From: Methylobacterium sp. J-078
GTDB lineage: Bacteria > Pseudomonadota > Alphaproteobacteria > Rhizobiales > Beijerinckiaceae
Length of the DNA stretch: 64,000 nucleotides
Assembly (NCBI RefSeq): GCF_022829285.1
Contig: NZ_JAKSYI010000118.1
Location: forward strand, 62,001-126,000
Direction: 5' to 3'
Positions 50,481-58,364 of this stretch are shown here, piece after piece. Each line of letters opens with the position of its first letter. Position 1 is the first letter of the stretch. A program made the translations under genes and the position numbers. The notes beneath the pieces were generated by a model. It searched no databases. It saw nothing but the letters and a program-made list of their open reading frames with translations, and was not told the origin of the DNA.

Positions 50481-52767
50481 CGTAGATCACCTTCATCTTG
50501 CGACGGGCGCCGGGCGTCCGCGACGGGGCGGGCTTCGGCGGGACGGGGGTCGAGGCGGCTTCGGCCGGAGGGGCCGTTTCCGGCTGCTTGGACGACGCCG
50601 CAGGCTTCGCCTTCGGGCGGGGCGTGCGGGGCTTGGCCTTCGGCTTGGGCTTGCGGTCCGGCCCGTCCCTGAAGGTGTCGACGAGGCTCTCGTCGGTGCG
50701 TGCCTGACGGTCGTCCTCCGGGTCGTGGACGGCCTCGTCAGAAAGATCGAGAGGCCCGGCGCTCTGCTCGGCGTCCTCGAACCGGCGCGACATCAGGTCG
50801 AGGACCTCGCGTCCGATGCCAAGGAAATGGGCGACCTTGGTCAGCCTGCCGCCCCCCTTCCGGACCTTGAGCATGGACTCGCCGAGCTTGAACAACTCGG
50901 CCTTCGCCATCGTCAGCGCACCCATGCGGATGATGCCTTCGGGGCTCCGGTCCTTGGCCCGGCGCTGGATGACCTTGTGCTGGTGTAGGCTGAGGTCCCT
51001 GACGTAGTCGGGCCGGGTGCACGGCACGCGCAGGGTGAAACCCTTCGCGTGGTCGATCAGCAGGACATGCTCGATGTTCTGGGGGTCGTAGCGGATCTCG
51101 ACCCTGGGGTCCTTCTCGAAGCCCGCCCGGTACCTAGCGAGGTCGCTGCTGTTGTAGCGCAACCCGAACAGCCGGATGCCACGGCGTTCCGCCTTGCGCT
51201 CCTCGTAGGCGCCGACGAGCTCGACCAGGTCATCGTGGGCACGGACCCGGCGCGGCGGATCCATCTCGGCGGACCTCGTCCAGAGGTCGATGCGCCGCTC
51301 GCCGCTCCACTCGTCCACCCCCTGATGGTGTACGTCGACGATGGCCTTCGTCACGAACAGGCGCAGTTGGCTGAGCGAGATCACCGCGTCGTCCTCGGGC
51401 TTGTAGTCGCGTGCCCGGTCGTCGCCGTACCGGAGCACCTTGCCGGGGAACATGTCGAGGAAGCATTCCTGGACCGTGCCCCAGAAGCGCTCGATCCGCC
51501 CCTTCTTCCAGGACTGCGACGGCGGGATGTAGTCGACGTGGCATCCCAGGGCCCTGGCCGAGTGGATGAACGACGACGAATGGAACGCCTGGTCGTTGTC
51601 GACGAAGAATCTGAAGGGGACGCCGTTCAGCGGGTAGGCGTTGCGGATCAGCGGCTCGCCGTCCTCGTCCTTCCCGAAGGCCGACATGTCCTTGAAGCCG
51701 ATGACATGCTTGAGGGCCCGCGCCGTCGACACGTAGGACGGAGGGTCGAAGCCGATGTCGAAGCCGGCGATGCATCCGGAATAGCAGTCGATGACCGCCA
51801 TCAGGTAAGGCGTCCCCAAAGGCATCTTGGTCTTCTCGTCGACCACGAACAGCCGCAGGTACTTGAAGTCCGCCTCCACCCGCTGGAAGGCGCGCTCGAC
51901 GACGGGGCCGGCCCCGACGGGGAACATCTCCTGACGCGCCGCGTCCGGTCCCTTCCGCCTCGCGGTGCGGACGACCCGCGAGATCCGCCGGCACTCCGCC
52001 CGGAACGCCTTGATCGACGGGAACGGGGACCGCTTGGCCGGGTCCTCGTTCCGCGCCATCTCGGCGACCACGGCACGCGCCTTCTCCGTACCGCCCAGCG
52101 CCTTCACGATGAGGGCGTTGCACGCCTTGAGGGCGGTGGTCGCGTTCGGCCGATGCCGACGCAGGTAATCGCTCTCGATGGCCTCCCGCATCGCCCTGAT
52201 CTGGTACGCCGCCAGCTTGCGGTCGCGGTTGCCGCGCTTGGCGGTGTTGGGGCACAGCGCCCTCGGGTCGCGACCGGCACGCGCCCAGATCCGCCACCAG
52301 CGATAGACGGAACTCCAATCGTGCGGGCCGGCGTCGCCGCGTTCCGACGCGATCCGGTCGCAGACCGGCTGCAGGGACACCTGCGAACGCGAGAAGTCCC
52401 GACCGAGGTCGTCGAGGGCACGGCAGTAGCGCAGGCGGCGCACGATCTCCCGCTTCTCCGGCATCGAGAAGGCCCGAAGCGACCGCCTCAGGTTCTCCCT
52501 GACGCCGATGGGCAGGCCGAACTCGTCATGCGAGACGAAGGTCAGCTTCCCGGCCGCATGCCACGCCTTGATGTCCTTCGAGGCGATGGGATGCTCGACC
52601 TGGGGCACGCCGGGTTCGCTGAACACGTAGCCCATCGGCTTGCGGCAGCGGCTCTCGACGACGAGGAACTTGCCGAGCAGCTCCACGGCGTCCCCGCGGC
52701 GCAGGTAGACGTCGTCGTTGTCGTCCGCGGCGGCGTCGCGGGGCGGGGCGAGCAGATCCATCGTCAT
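50473..52767 (-). CDS. tnsB: TnsB/TniA-like DDE transposase
   Basis: A 764-residue transposase of the Mu/Tn7 type. The N-terminus has DNA-binding helical regions (YRWWRIWARAG). The RNase-H catalytic core has aspartates in VEADF (residue 300) and FVDND (390) and a glutamate in GRIERFW (426). A beta-barrel and helical C-terminal region follows, then a 70-residue lysine/proline-rich tail ending RRKMKVIYDD; in Tn7 such a tail end contacts TnsC. It cuts the 3' ends and joins them to the target. Its start overlaps tnsA by four bases (ATGA). Confidence 0.93.
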   Translation of the reverse strand: MTMDLLAPPRDAAADDNDDVYLRRGDAVELLGKFLVVESRCRKPMGYVFSEPGVPQVEHPIASKDIKAWHAAGKLTFVSHDEFGLPIGVRENLRRSLRAFSMPEKREIVRRLRYCRALDDLGRDFSRSQVSLQPVCDRIASERGDAGPHDWSSVYRWWRIWARAGRDPRALCPNTAKRGNRDRKLAAYQIRAMREAIESDYLRRHRPNATTALKACNALIVKALGGTEKARAVVAEMARNEDPAKRSPFPSIKAFRAECRRISRVVRTARRKGPDAARQEMFPVGAGPVVERAFQRVEADFKYLRLFVVDEKTKMPLGTPYLMAVIDCYSGCIAGFDIGFDPPSYVSTARALKHVIGFKDMSAFGKDEDGEPLIRNAYPLNGVPFRFFVDNDQAFHSSSFIHSARALGCHVDYIPPSQSWKKGRIERFWGTVQECFLDMFPGKVLRYGDDRARDYKPEDDAVISLSQLRLFVTKAIVDVHHQGVDEWSGERRIDLWTRSAEMDPPRRVRAHDDLVELVGAYEERKAERRGIRLFGLRYNSSDLARYRAGFEKDPRVEIRYDPQNIEHVLLIDHAKGFTLRVPCTRPDYVRDLSLHQHKVIQRRAKDRSPEGIIRMGALTMAKAELFKLGESMLKVRKGGGRLTKVAHFLGIGREVLDLMSRRFEDAEQSAGPLDLSDEAVHDPEDDRQARTDESLVDTFRDGPDRKPKPKAKPRTPRPKAKPAASSKQPETAPPAEAASTPVPPKPAPSRTPGARRKMKVIYDD

Positions 52768-53441
52768 GACCTTCCAAGAAGAGGGGTGTTGCCGTCGAAG
52801 CGACGGGAAGGCCGAAACGAGATCTCGCCCCGTGCCACGAGGTTGAGGACCGCAGCATAGGCGCGCGGATACTGAAGCACGCCCTTCGCGACCAGGCCGT
52901 TAAGGGTCAGGCTTAAGCCTTCGTCGACGGCTTGGCGTACCTGTTCGAGGTCGTGGTCCGACACCAGCCCCTCACCCGCCTGCGTCAGCACGAGCTCGGC
53001 GTTCGTCAGCCTCGACTCGGCGTGCACCTGCCGTTCCGTGAAGACGAGGAACCGACGTCCCTCCTTGCGGCACTCCCGGGCGATCCGCCGGTACTTCAGA
53101 CGCTCCTGCCGAAGCTCGACGCTCGAAAGCACCTCCACGTCGACCCGACGGGTGACGCCCGGCAGGTCCGTCGCCAGGACGAGCTCGTAGCGGGGGCGGT
53201 ATTCCTCCCAGTCACCGCCGTTCCAGAACCAGACCGGCTCGGCGTGCTGGCGGATGTCCCGAACGGAGGGATGCACGGCGGCCAGGGTGAGGAACTCGAA
53301 GGCCAGCGTGCCCCGATAGGCCAGCGAGGTCTCCGTCCGCCAATAGTTGAACCAGCCGTGGTGGGCGAGGCGGCTGTTGCGGTCGTTGGAACCGCGCTTG
53401 TTGGTACGCACGACAAGCGGCGCGCGGGTGACGGTGGCCAT
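52764..53441 (-). CDS. tnsA: TnsA-like endonuclease, probably catalytically degenerate
   Basis: A 225-residue protein, start at 53441 behind GGGAGG. The region RGTLAFEFLTLAAVHPSVRDIRQHAEPVWFW followed by YRPRYELVLAT and VDVEVLSS has the pattern of the TnsA N-terminal nuclease fold. In active TnsA the motif is E, then PD, then (Q/E)xK. Here glutamate 49 is kept, but the PD position reads PR (83-84) and the lysine position is leucine 105. The C-terminal part has the helical form expected of TnsA_C. It may therefore act as a structural partner of TnsB only. Confidence 0.75.
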   Translation of the reverse strand: MATVTRAPLVVRTNKRGSNDRNSRLAHHGWFNYWRTETSLAYRGTLAFEFLTLAAVHPSVRDIRQHAEPVWFWNGGDWEEYRPRYELVLATDLPGVTRRVDVEVLSSVELRQERLKYRRIARECRKEGRRFLVFTERQVHAESRLTNAELVLTQAGEGLVSDHDLEQVRQAVDEGLSLTLNGLVAKGVLQYPRAYAAVLNLVARGEISFRPSRRFDGNTPLLGRS

Positions 53442-54124
53442 GGACGGCCTCCCACGGTCTTGCACCCGCCGGCACGCGGCTCGTCGGGTGGGGGACTCGG
53501 TTGGGCGGGCCGGCGTCGCACGGTTCGCGCGATTGCCCGGCAGGGCCGAACGGGGCCGTCAGGGCCACGGAAGGTGCGTGGCGTCCGGCGCGTTCGGCGC
53601 CGGATATCGCGAGGCGGTTGCTGGTCATGGCGGGGCTCTCCTGCGGAAGCGGGCATGGCTTCGCCGTACGGGGCCGACGGCTCCGGTGGCGCGATGATGG
53701 TGGTGTGGCCGGGGACGGCGATGCGGGCGCGCAGGGCGCGAACGCCCATCCGCCAACGCATCGGGGGATCGGACGCGACCAGCCAAGGAAGGCTCGGCCT
53801 GGGCGACCTAACGCCGGGGTATGTTCCGTAGGGTCATGGTAGCCTCCCGATCCGGCCGGTCGCCGGGTGCCTGGTCCGTGGTGGGCCGGCTCGTGGAAGG
53901 CTTAGGTCGGCCAGGGCACCCGGCCGAAGGTCGCGAAGACCTCAGGCTATCGAGCCAGGCTGACTGCGGGCCCGCACGATGGCGGCCGAGGTTTTCGCGA
54001 ACATATCCATGCAGCGACATTGCCACGGATCGCCGGGACACGCACTTCGATTCCGTTGGGTGAGTCAGCGGAACATGACCGGCGCCCAACCCGAGGATCC
54101 TGTTTCGGGACGTGCGCATCCGGT
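53442..54124. other. Long gene-free spacer upstream of tnsA
   Basis: About 680 bases with no acceptable gene. On the minus strand a GGGAGG ribosome-binding sequence before ATG near 53835 opens a frame of only nine codons (MTLRNIPRR then stop), which could be a leader peptide. The start context resembles that of tnsA and of the 81-residue gene. No CCCATAA-type element end sites were seen here, although this is where Tn7 layout would predict the right end. Promoter elements of the tns operon must be in this region. Confidence 0.5.
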
Positions 54125-54370
54125 TCAGTTCCCTCGGCCTTCCGGCTGGCGGAACCGCGCCGGAGGGAATGCAACGACGCTCCCCTCGGCCTGGCGCCGG
54201 TGACGGGCTTCCAGGGCGGCCTCCTCCGCGACCTGCATCCCCAGGTCGATCTCCACCATGATCGAGCCGACGAGGTCGTCGAAGGTCTGCGGATCGAGAT
54301 CCAGGGCGCGCCTCGCGCGCATCAGGCCGAGCATGACCTGGGCGATGCGCTCGTCGGTATCCTCAGGCAT
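54125..54370 (-). CDS. Small helical hypothetical protein (81 aa)
   Basis: A protein of 81 residues (MPEDTDERIAQVMLGLMRARRALDLDPQ, then IMVEIDLGMQVAEEAALEARHRRQAEG), mostly helical and acidic at the start, with a basic tail. Ribosome-binding site GGGAGG lies six bases before the ATG. Its start overlaps the end of the AAA+/M41 gene by eight bases, so it is translated together with it and may be an adaptor or inhibitor. No family recognised. Confidence 0.65.
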   Translation of the reverse strand: MPEDTDERIAQVMLGLMRARRALDLDPQTFDDLVGSIMVEIDLGMQVAEEAALEARHRRQAEGSVVAFPPARFRQPEGRGN

Positions 54371-56405
54371 GGGGGCCTCCCGTGCCGGCCTTGCAAGCCC
54401 CCTTGGCGGCGGCCGGCGGCGAGCCCTCGATCATTGCTCGGACCTCGTCGCCGCCGAGCACGCGGCATTCGACCAGGCGATGCGCAATCCGGTCGATGAG
54501 GCCGGTGTTGCGGCTGACCAAGTCGCGGCTGATTTCGTACAAACGCGAGAGGTCGTCCTCGCAGATACGCCTGAAAACAGGATCTGTCCTGATGAGCGAA
54601 ACCGCCGTTGCTTGGTCTCCTCTGTAAAGTAGACTTGATCCAAGCCCCCAAGTCGCATGCTTTCCTGCGACGAGGGCTGTGGCATAGGCGAGGTCCGAGC
54701 CCGAGCCGCCAGCCGAACCGGAGGTGACTGTGTCCCAGAGATGATCGGCGGCCCGGCCGGCCAGAACGCTGACGATCAGGTCGTCGAGCTTGTCCGCCGA
54801 CATCTTCGACGTATCCCCCAGGCGACTTGTCGTGCGGCCGGCGAAGCTGCCCTGCGCGATGATGGACACCATCGTCACGTCCGCCAAATTCTTGATCGTC
54901 AGTACGGCTGCGTGACTTGCCTCGTGCCTTGCAACCGCTAAAAGCTCGGCCGGAGAGCGGGTCTCGGGGGGCACGAGCCGCCCGATGAGGTCCGAGATCG
55001 CCATCGGACGCTTGGCCGCCATGGCGACCATGCGGGCGCCGGAAGCCCATCCGGCGATGTCGGCCCCCGTGGCTCCCGCACCGATGGCCGCGAGCGGTGC
55101 CAAGTCCTCGCCGGCCAGGTCCCCGCCGAGGTGCTGACGCAGGATGCCCTCGATTGCGGCCTCGTCCGGCAAGTCGATCCGCACGATGCGGTCGAGGCGA
55201 CCAGGGCGGGTCAAGGCCGCATCGAGTCGGTCAGGGTAGTTAGTCGCGCCGATGATGATTAGCTTTGATGCAGGGCTCGAAACCGCGCCATCTAGTGTCA
55301 TCAAAACGTGATTGACGACTGTAATCCAGTAATCACGATGTCGACTATCGCATTGATCTCGGCAAGGTAGACTATCAAGCTCGTCGATCAATAGTACGCC
55401 GCCATTTTGCGATGCCTCCAAGAATACCTCGTCGACCTTTCGGCAGATGTCGTTGAGATATCCATTGGTCTGCGCGAACCAAGAGGAGACACTGGTCACC
55501 GTTAGGTTGACGCCCAAGGACTTGGCAACACTTCGAGCATAGGTCGTCTTGCCTGTACCGGGCGGACCTGCCAGCACGATATTCTTGCCTTCGATTGATG
55601 CCCACGACCTTTCGCCACGCCGATAAGCCTCGACGGCGTCGATCAGCGCCAGGCCGTGCGTCTGGGCGGCGCCGTAGCCGACCGTGTCCCTCAACAGAGG
55701 AACAGCCTTGAGGTCGGGGGCGGATGCCCTCTTCGAGGCAGACGCCGCGCTGAGCCGTCGAACGCAATCGCGCGGCCTGCTGCCCCTGCGGATGCAGGCC
55801 GCGATCTCGTTGAAGCCCAAGCCCCGGATGAGGTCGGCGGGCAAAGGCCCCGGACGGCGCCCGGTGACGAGCCGGATGGTTGCCCGGAGAGCCTTCGGGG
55901 TCGGCGGCTTCAGTTCGATGCGGAGGTCGGCAGCCGCGACGAGGGCCGCAGGTAGGTAGCGGTCAGGGGCTGTCGTTACGCCGACAACGCTACGTCCTGC
56001 CCCCAAAGCCGATGCAACACTGTCTCCTCCAACAGAGGCGTTATCGCTAATCTTCTTCGATCCATCTCGCTTGATGACCTCCGTCCAGGCTCTCAAAGAC
56101 GTCAGTGCGTGGGCGATGGGACCGATCCAGTCCGGCCCGGGAACGGTCACGACCAGCGCGAGGCTTGGGGGTGCCTGGATGCGGGCGATGACCTTCGTCG
56201 GCAACATTGCGTGCAACATGCTGATCGCGAGAACGGTGGAGACGCTCGCCGATCCCAACACCTCCTCCGGCGTGGGCGGCTTACCTTGATGATCGGTGGG
56301 CTCGCCGTACACGGGATAGCCGTCGTCGTACGCGTCCTTGAATTCCTGGCCCGTCATGCGGGTGAGGCGCTTCAGGGCCTGGGCGGGGGTCTTGTTCTTG
56401 CGCAT
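54363..56405 (-). CDS. Soluble FtsH-like AAA+ / M41 zinc protease
   Basis: A 680-residue protein; start at 56405 chosen for GGAGG eight bases away. Residues 1-270 are a unique N-terminal region with no transmembrane helix, unlike FtsH. The AAA+ domain has Walker A GPPGTGKTT (280-288), Walker B LLIDELD (338-344), sensor GATN (386-389) and arginine-finger TRPGR (399-403). The peptidase domain has HEASHA at 494-499 in place of HEAGHA, and SGSDLAYAT further on for the third ligand. It is thus a cytoplasmic ATP-driven protease. It lies between small genes of the same strand downstream of the E2-E1-JAB operon, and could degrade tagged or phage proteins. Confidence 0.85.
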   Translation of the reverse strand: MRKNKTPAQALKRLTRMTGQEFKDAYDDGYPVYGEPTDHQGKPPTPEEVLGSASVSTVLAISMLHAMLPTKVIARIQAPPSLALVVTVPGPDWIGPIAHALTSLRAWTEVIKRDGSKKISDNASVGGDSVASALGAGRSVVGVTTAPDRYLPAALVAAADLRIELKPPTPKALRATIRLVTGRRPGPLPADLIRGLGFNEIAACIRRGSRPRDCVRRLSAASASKRASAPDLKAVPLLRDTVGYGAAQTHGLALIDAVEAYRRGERSWASIEGKNIVLAGPPGTGKTTYARSVAKSLGVNLTVTSVSSWFAQTNGYLNDICRKVDEVFLEASQNGGVLLIDELDSLPCRDQCDSRHRDYWITVVNHVLMTLDGAVSSPASKLIIIGATNYPDRLDAALTRPGRLDRIVRIDLPDEAAIEGILRQHLGGDLAGEDLAPLAAIGAGATGADIAGWASGARMVAMAAKRPMAISDLIGRLVPPETRSPAELLAVARHEASHAAVLTIKNLADVTMVSIIAQGSFAGRTTSRLGDTSKMSADKLDDLIVSVLAGRAADHLWDTVTSGSAGGSGSDLAYATALVAGKHATWGLGSSLLYRGDQATAVSLIRTDPVFRRICEDDLSRLYEISRDLVSRNTGLIDRIAHRLVECRVLGGDEVRAMIEGSPPAAAKGACKAGTGGPHA

Positions 56406-56406
56406 G

Positions 56407-56580
56407 GTGGCAGCCTCCATCGAAGGGCCGCCGCGCGCATCCATGCGCGCCGGTCAGGCCCCGGGGGGTGTCTCGGATGGGGTGGGGGAAGTGCCGGCCA
56501 CGGACAGGCGGCGGCCTGGCAGGAGGCGCGCTATGTATTTCGGGCGATGATGGAAGGGCATGGTCCGCTCCTGGGGATTC
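56407..56580 (-). repeat. Leader copy A (upstream of AAA+/M41 gene)
   Basis: This upstream region resembles the one at 56925-57070. Both have, in the same order on the plus strand, a CGGTCAGGCCCC block, a CAGGCGGCGGC block, a CGCTATG block, a GAAGGGCA block and TCCTGGG. The order and approximate spacing agree, so one is a copy of the other. The most likely content is a promoter with regulatory site. Confidence 0.55.
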
Positions 56581-56584
56581 TAAT

Positions 56585-56923
56585 TCAGTGGGCTTCGGGA
56601 TCGCCCGGGTCCCACCCGTCGAAATCGACACGGCGGGCGCCCGCGGAGACCTTGATGCCGGGTCGGGACGGGGCCGTCCGCTCCTTCAGCCTCTCGGCCT
56701 GTCGCTCCGCCTCGACGAGCACGGCCTTGCCGAGGGCGACCAGGACGGCTGTGACGATCCGGGCATGCGCCTGGGGCGGGAAGGTCTCGGCGGCCTGGGC
56801 CAGCCGGCGGAAGATCTCGCCGATGTGGCGCGACGTATCCTGGGTGTCCGGCGGGGGCGCCGTGAAGGAGGATCGGCCGGACGCTCCGATGGCGTCGGCG
56901 TGGTCGGTGATGACGTCGGTCAT
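56585..56923 (-). CDS. Small hypothetical protein (112 aa)
   Basis: Start at 56923 (MTDVITDHADAIGASGRSS), behind a GAGG sequence. The middle is an amphipathic helical region (HIGEIFRRLAQAAETFPPQAHARIVTAVLVALGKAVLVEAERQAERLKERT), and the end is acidic with tryptophan (FDGWDPGDPEAH). It has no metal, nucleotide or membrane motif. It does not end in glycine, so it is not an obvious ubiquitin-like protein. It has its own copied leader. Confidence 0.6.
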   Translation of the reverse strand: MTDVITDHADAIGASGRSSFTAPPPDTQDTSRHIGEIFRRLAQAAETFPPQAHARIVTAVLVALGKAVLVEAERQAERLKERTAPSRPGIKVSAGARRVDFDGWDPGDPEAH

Positions 56924-56924
56924 G

Positions 56925-57070
56925 GCGGCCTCGCGGGCCGCCGGACGCAATCGCGTCGGTCAGGCCCCTGGGATGGTCCGGGAAACAGGCACGGTCCTGC
57001 CGGTGGGCAGGCGGCGGCGTTTCGCTATGGTGTTGCGGAAGGGCACGACTGATTGGGTCCTGGGCATCGC
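56925..57070 (-). repeat. Leader copy B (upstream of 112-residue gene)
   Basis: Second copy of the leader described at 56407-56580. Together with the rest of the 410-base gap up to the metallo-beta-lactamase-fold gene (57335) it holds no credible gene. The gap ends the operon that starts with the patatin gene, and this copy probably starts a new transcript. Confidence 0.5.
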
Positions 57071-57334
57071 TGCCTGTGAACGGATGGCGAACAGGTGCAG
57101 CTGGAATGCGCGCCAGTCAACAGGCCTGCGTATTTCCTGGCCTCGGTCGCGTAACTGTTTTCGCGGTGCCGGTGGATCGCTGTGGAAGATACCCCCAAGT
57201 CCAGGGGATTGCATCGAGCGAAACCGGATCGTTTTTAGAGCCGGCAACGAACCTCCCGGCAGGCATCACCATATGCCTTCAGGGAACGGAAAGGCCCATG
57301 CCTCGCCTTCGATGACATGCCTGGCTCTTGAGCC

Positions 57335-58276
57335 TCAACGCGGGAACCGTCGAGGCGGGACGTAGAGCTGCCGAAGGCTGTCGTCGTTCATCGCGAGAAG
57401 GCGATTTTTCTTGGAGGCGAAATCGTAGACCGAGGATGCCTGCGTCGATGATGTGCGAAGGTTGATCGCACGGTAGATGCCCGGGCGGTCCGGCAGCGAC
57501 TTCACGATGACATCGCCGGTCTTCGTCGTCATGAGGCGGACGTTCTCTTTGTAAAGAAGTTCTCGTATCGCCATCGGCGGATGGCTGTACATGTTGGCGA
57601 AATCCGACGAGCACACCGCGAGCGTCGGTTCGAGGTGCCGCAGCAGCTTCTTGGTGGTGAATCCGTTGTCCGCGCCATGATGCGCGAGGATCATGACGTC
57701 CGTTTCGCGGCGGAGCGTACGCAGCCTCCTGAGGCGCGCGCCGATGAACGTGGACTCGACGTCGCCGAGGCTTAGGACGTTGAAATCGCCGCGCCGGAAG
57801 TGCTTCACCGTGGAATTGTCGTTGTCGCATACCGCGCTGAGATGCACCGGGTTGTGGTATGTGTCCTGGAACGCGAGGTCGCGCGCATAATCGAGGTTGG
57901 CGATGAATGCCGGCGTGATCTGTCGAACGGATGCGCCGCGATTGGAGAACCGCATCTCGTGACGATAGGCCTCGATGATATCGAGGCACGTGTCGCCGTT
58001 GACGGTATGCGGAACGTATCCCGGGCAGTCGATCCGAGACGGTCTCACAAGGCCCAATAGTGACTCAAGCTCCGAGCCAGCGCAGTGGTCTGCGTCCCAG
58101 CTCGTCACATGAAGGTCGTCCGCGTGGGTGACCCCGCAGATCTCCATCTCGGCGAGCAAGGTCTTCCGGTTGATCGCGTTCAGGCGACCTTCGATGACGG
58201 TAAAGCGCCCGTTGGCGAAGTACGAGAAGGAGGACCCCTTCGTACCCAATTGATAAGCCCTGAAACGCGTCACCAT
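57335..58276 (-). CDS. ComEC-like metallo-beta-lactamase-fold protein
   Basis: A 313-residue MBL-fold protein. The metal motif HxHxDH appears as TSWDADH (58-64): DADH is kept but the first histidine is serine/tryptophan. LSLGDVE (169-174) provides the aspartate, and LAHHGADNG (198-205) is typical of ComEC-type hydrolases. Such proteins cut nucleic acid or nucleotide phosphodiesters. It lies 88 bases after the E2-E1-JAB gene, on its strand, and shares the fold with the gene at 60617. The missing ligand may change or reduce activity. Confidence 0.78.
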   Translation of the reverse strand: MVTRFRAYQLGTKGSSFSYFANGRFTVIEGRLNAINRKTLLAEMEICGVTHADDLHVTSWDADHCAGSELESLLGLVRPSRIDCPGYVPHTVNGDTCLDIIEAYRHEMRFSNRGASVRQITPAFIANLDYARDLAFQDTYHNPVHLSAVCDNDNSTVKHFRRGDFNVLSLGDVESTFIGARLRRLRTLRRETDVMILAHHGADNGFTTKKLLRHLEPTLAVCSSDFANMYSHPPMAIRELLYKENVRLMTTKTGDVIVKSLPDRPGIYRAINLRTSSTQASSVYDFASKKNRLLAMNDDSLRQLYVPPRRFPR

Positions 58277-58364
58277 TCGGAACCCCGTTAATCCGGTTTG
58301 CGCTGGATGGGCGAGGTTCGGTTCGACCCCTCGCTGGATCGGCGGCTGGCGCTGCTCCTGCCGC

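Noticed and set aside
51049..52860. 603-codon plus-strand frame
   Set aside because: Shadow of the tnsB transposase, which has a full DDE core.
56960..57247. 95-codon minus-strand frame
   Set aside because: Overlaps the copied leader, basic low-complexity product, no ribosome-binding site.
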